Shown in pieces: positions 62,366-64,000 of a DNA stretch of 64,000 bases. The translations under genes were made by a program, and so were the position numbers. Source of the stretch: JAJDAT01 sp964344185 (GTDB lineage: Bacteria; Nitrospinota; Nitrospinia; Nitrospinales; JAJDAT01); NCBI GenBank assembly GCA_964344185.1, contig CAYFMN010000025.1:1-64000 (forward strand), written 5' to 3'. The notes beneath the pieces are model-generated. The model searched no databases. It saw only the letters and a list, made by a program, of their open reading frames with translations, and was not told the DNA's origin. Numbering within the stretch: the stretch's first letter is position 1; each line of letters starts with the position of its first letter.

Positions 62366-62745
62366 TCTCCGAGCTTAATATCGACTATTTTATTAGAATG
62401 GGAATCCGAGCTTGGGTTTTGAGGATTAGTTTTGTCAAGTTGCTTATACATCATATTGGCTAATCCAATATCCCCTCTTTTCGCCATTTCGTTCGCTAAC
62501 TCTTCGTCAAACATCGACTGATACATATCCGAAGAAAAGCTCTCTAATAACCCAGACTTAGGAACGGTTTTCCGCATCGCTTCCAGCATTTTATGAAGAA
62601 AAATCGCCTCAAAATCTTGAGCCGCAGATTCCAAATCGTCTTCTTTTTGAACTCCATTGCCAATCTTATTGGCAATACCTTCAGCTTTACCCTGAATCGG
62701 GTTAGAAATACTTGGGCGAATTTTATTCGGACTAAAAATTTCCAT
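62362..62745 (-). CDS. flgJ: Rod-binding protein, FlgJ N-terminal type
   Basis: 127 residues with only the rod-binding domain: LESAAQDFEAIFLHKMLEAMRKTVPKSGLL and MYQSMFDEELANEMAKRGDIGLANMMYKQL. The muramidase domain of enterobacterial FlgJ is missing, as in many deltaproteobacteria-like lineages; a separate lytic enzyme must open the wall for rod growth. The transglycosylase at 1-3.3 kb is a candidate, but that is speculation. Confidence 0.9.
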   Translation of the reverse strand: MEIFSPNKIRPSISNPIQGKAEGIANKIGNGVQKEDDLESAAQDFEAIFLHKMLEAMRKTVPKSGLLESFSSDMYQSMFDEELANEMAKRGDIGLANMMYKQLDKTNPQNPSSDSHSNKIVDIKLGD

Positions 62746-63076
62746 TTTTTAATTAACCTTGATAAATCAAGAAGTTTTCAAAAGTTTTATTAATACAACC
62801 AACTTAATGCAAGGAGGATACCAAAGCTCCAAACAAATAAAAAAACAATCCGACGAACTCTAACCTATTATTTTTAAAAGATTTATTTTCCATTGCTCAA
62901 AAATAAAATAAAACTCTTAAAAAATTTCTATTAGATTTTTGTTTTTAGGGAAAATATTTCCTAGCTACCGGCTAAAGCTAACTTTTGGAATCAATTATTG
63001 GTGGGAATTTTGACGCTGTTTTTTGTAGATAGCCTGAAAAGTTATTAAAAATAATAACTTAGAACGAATTTGATCC
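62746..63076. other. Spacer between flgJ and the terminator after flgI
   Basis: About 330 bp of A/T-rich sequence with no supportable gene. It probably carries the promoter of flgJ-flgN-flgK-flgL, since the upstream flgI transcript appears to terminate just before it. Confidence 0.45.
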
Positions 63077-63113
63077 AAAAAAAAGGGGACAAACGCCTAA
63101 CAACGTTTGTCCC
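63077..63113 (-). terminator. Rho-independent terminator after flgI
   Basis: On the minus strand, GGGACAAACG pairs perfectly with CGTTTGTCCC (10 bp, 8-nt loop; 63086-63113) and is followed by C and eight T. It lies about 160 bp downstream of the flgI stop and splits flgI from flgJ. Confidence 0.88.
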
Positions 63114-63145
63114 TTTATATAAAGAACGCTTAGAACTATTTCTTA

Positions 63146-63246
63146 AAGGAACTTCCAAAAATTCAGATTTGCCAGGAGCCTTGCCCTTAAACTTAAGGGC
63201 TGGGCGATAGCAAACCAGTAAAAATGCCAATAATTAGAGGTTCTCT
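63146..63246 (+). repeat. 101-bp dispersed hairpin element, copy 5
   Basis: A full-length copy lying 24 bp beyond the flgI stop, between it and the flgI terminator, so it is transcribed (as its complement) in the 3' UTR. Ends are AAGGAACTTCCAAAAATT and TTAGAGGTTCTCT, with CTTAA on both flanks. The central arms GCCCTTAA and TTAAGGGC pair perfectly, with outer GCC and GGC pairs. Confidence 0.92.
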
Positions 63247-63270
63247 TAAATATATTCGCTTTGCTTATTC

Positions 63271-63999
63271 TTACATTATCTCCAACTCGGCGTGCAAAGC
63301 TCCAGAGGCTTTGATCGCTTGCAAGATGGAAATAAGATCTCTGGGCGTCACTCCAATGGAGTTAAGAGCATTCACAACATCGCCAATACCTATTCCTCTA
63401 GGAACTACGAGTAATCGGTCTTGTCCTTCTTCAACCGCTACTCTGGTTCTTGGCAATATAGCCGTTTCTCCTTCACCCAAGGGTTCGGGTTGAACTGCAA
63501 TAGGATCTTCGCGAATCTGTACAAATAACCCTCCATGGGCGACAGCAACCGTCGAGATCAATACATTTTCTCCCATGACGATTGTTCCAGTACGTTCATC
63601 TATAATCACTCTCGCCGCAGTGTCAGGCTCGACCTGTAAACCTTCAATTCTAGTCACAAAACCAGTCGCGTTATTTTGATAAAATTTAGGCACCTTCACA
63701 CGGACCGACCTTCCGTCCATGGCGGCGGCTAAATCGTCTTTCATCACTCGGTTAATTTCTTTCGCAATTCTCGCAGCAGTCGTAAAGTCCGTCGCCTTCA
63801 TGGACAATTCAATTTCGTCTTTTTTATTAAAAGCGGAAAAAAGTTCTTTTTCTACCAAACCGCCATTAGATATCCGCCCTACCTGTAAATGATTTTTCTG
63901 AACCCCGCGATTTTGACCTTGAACTGCAAAACCTCCAATAGATAAAGGTCCCTGCCCCACAACATAAGTATTACCGTCAGCTCCTTTTAAAGGAGTCAT
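63271..63999 (-). CDS. flgI: Flagellar P-ring protein FlgI, C-terminal part (start outside the window)
   Basis: 242 residues of the C-terminal two thirds of FlgI, the periplasmic P-ring subunit. Recognisable segments are PLSIGGFAVQGQ, NGGLVEKE, INRVMKDDLAAAMDGRSVRV, VIIDERTGTIVMGENV and VVNALNSIGVTPRDLISILQAIKASGALHAELEIM at the end (family C-terminus complete). The frame is open to the window edge, and the signal peptide and start lie beyond it. Confidence 0.96.
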   Translation of the reverse strand: MTPLKGADGNTYVVGQGPLSIGGFAVQGQNRGVQKNHLQVGRISNGGLVEKELFSAFNKKDEIELSMKATDFTTAARIAKEINRVMKDDLAAAMDGRSVRVKVPKFYQNNATGFVTRIEGLQVEPDTAARVIIDERTGTIVMGENVLISTVAVAHGGLFVQIREDPIAVQPEPLGEGETAILPRTRVAVEEGQDRLLVVPRGIGIGDVVNALNSIGVTPRDLISILQAIKASGALHAELEIM

Positions 64000-64000
64000 C

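Noticed and set aside
63045..63230. A 61-codon minus-strand frame between flgI and flgJ
   Set aside because: It runs through the 101-bp element and the terminator hairpin; translation of structured non-coding DNA.
1..63246. The five 101-bp copies as a CRISPR array
   Set aside because: The copies are more than 10 kb apart, diverged, and not separated by regular spacers; no cas genes are present.
1..64000. tRNA, rRNA or riboswitch genes
   Set aside because: I looked in the intergenic gaps for cloverleaf-type GGTTCGAATCC segments and known riboswitch cores and saw none that could be supported.

Overview
The window is AT-rich DNA (roughly 60-65% A+T by eye) from a Gram-negative, flagellated bacterium. 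The evidence is a complete Tol-Pal envelope system, heptose synthesis for LPS, lipobox and signal-peptide proteins, periplasmic c-type cytochromes and a P/L-ring flagellar gene. The gene mix (small cytochrome c array, DUF1566 protein, DUF5989, Tol-Pal, FlgJ without a muramidase domain) would fit a Nitrospinota- or deltaproteobacteria-like lineage, but nothing here fixes the taxon. Two runs of exactly 10 N and a window that begins at the exact edge of a dispersed repeat suggest a scaffolded draft or metagenome assembly.

Layout. 1-4.9 kb: ECF sigma factor with zinc-finger anti-sigma, then trmN6-miaA with a lytic transglycosylase read in the same frame as miaA. 5-8.5 kb: a MuiA-like protein, a C5 cytosine methyltransferase with a Vsr repair nuclease, and a small membrane protein. 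8.5-11.2 kb: four small c-type cytochromes and a DUF1566 protein. 11.6-13.4 kb: a methyltransferase carrying an apparent signal peptide and a bile-acid:sodium-symporter-family transporter. 13.4-21.5 kb: surface-glycan genes including a nonulosonate synthase, a cytidylyltransferase, a PseG-like protein and a carbamoyltransferase. 21.5-25.5 kb: an outer-membrane DUF481 protein and a hybrid histidine kinase with a CxxCH haem motif. 25.5-35 kb: heptose synthesis (hldE, gmhA), radC, a UDP-sugar decarboxylase, fmt-def, argJ, argC, rpsI-rplM and a HAD phosphatase. 35-38.5 kb: two paralogous [2Fe-2S] proteins, each behind a promoter with a Fur-box-like palindrome, converging on hemE-hemH. 38.5-47.6 kb: a GT39-TPR protein, queG, a TPR protein, an HDAC-family deacetylase, DUF5989, a GT2, a peroxiredoxin, ispD and radA. 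47.7-55.5 kb: tolQ-tolR-tolA-tolB, pal and a large coiled-coil protein. 55.8-58.5 kb: efp and ettA. 58.5-64 kb: flagellar flgI (partial), flgJ, flgN, flgK, flgL.

The main feature that genes do not explain is a 101-bp element present five times (four full length, one with a lost 3' end), always in the same orientation. It has imperfect inverted termini and a central hairpin whose arms differ between copies but stay complementary. Around the Fur-regulated pair there are also REP-like palindromic stretches.

The genes mostly form short operons with 4-bp or smaller overlaps (sigma/anti-sigma, tolR-tolA-tolB, flgJ-flgN, cytochrome genes). The apparent miaA-slt fusion depends on a run of seven A residues in the coding strand. 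Losing one A would recreate an ordinary ATGA-coupled gene pair, so the fusion should be treated with suspicion.
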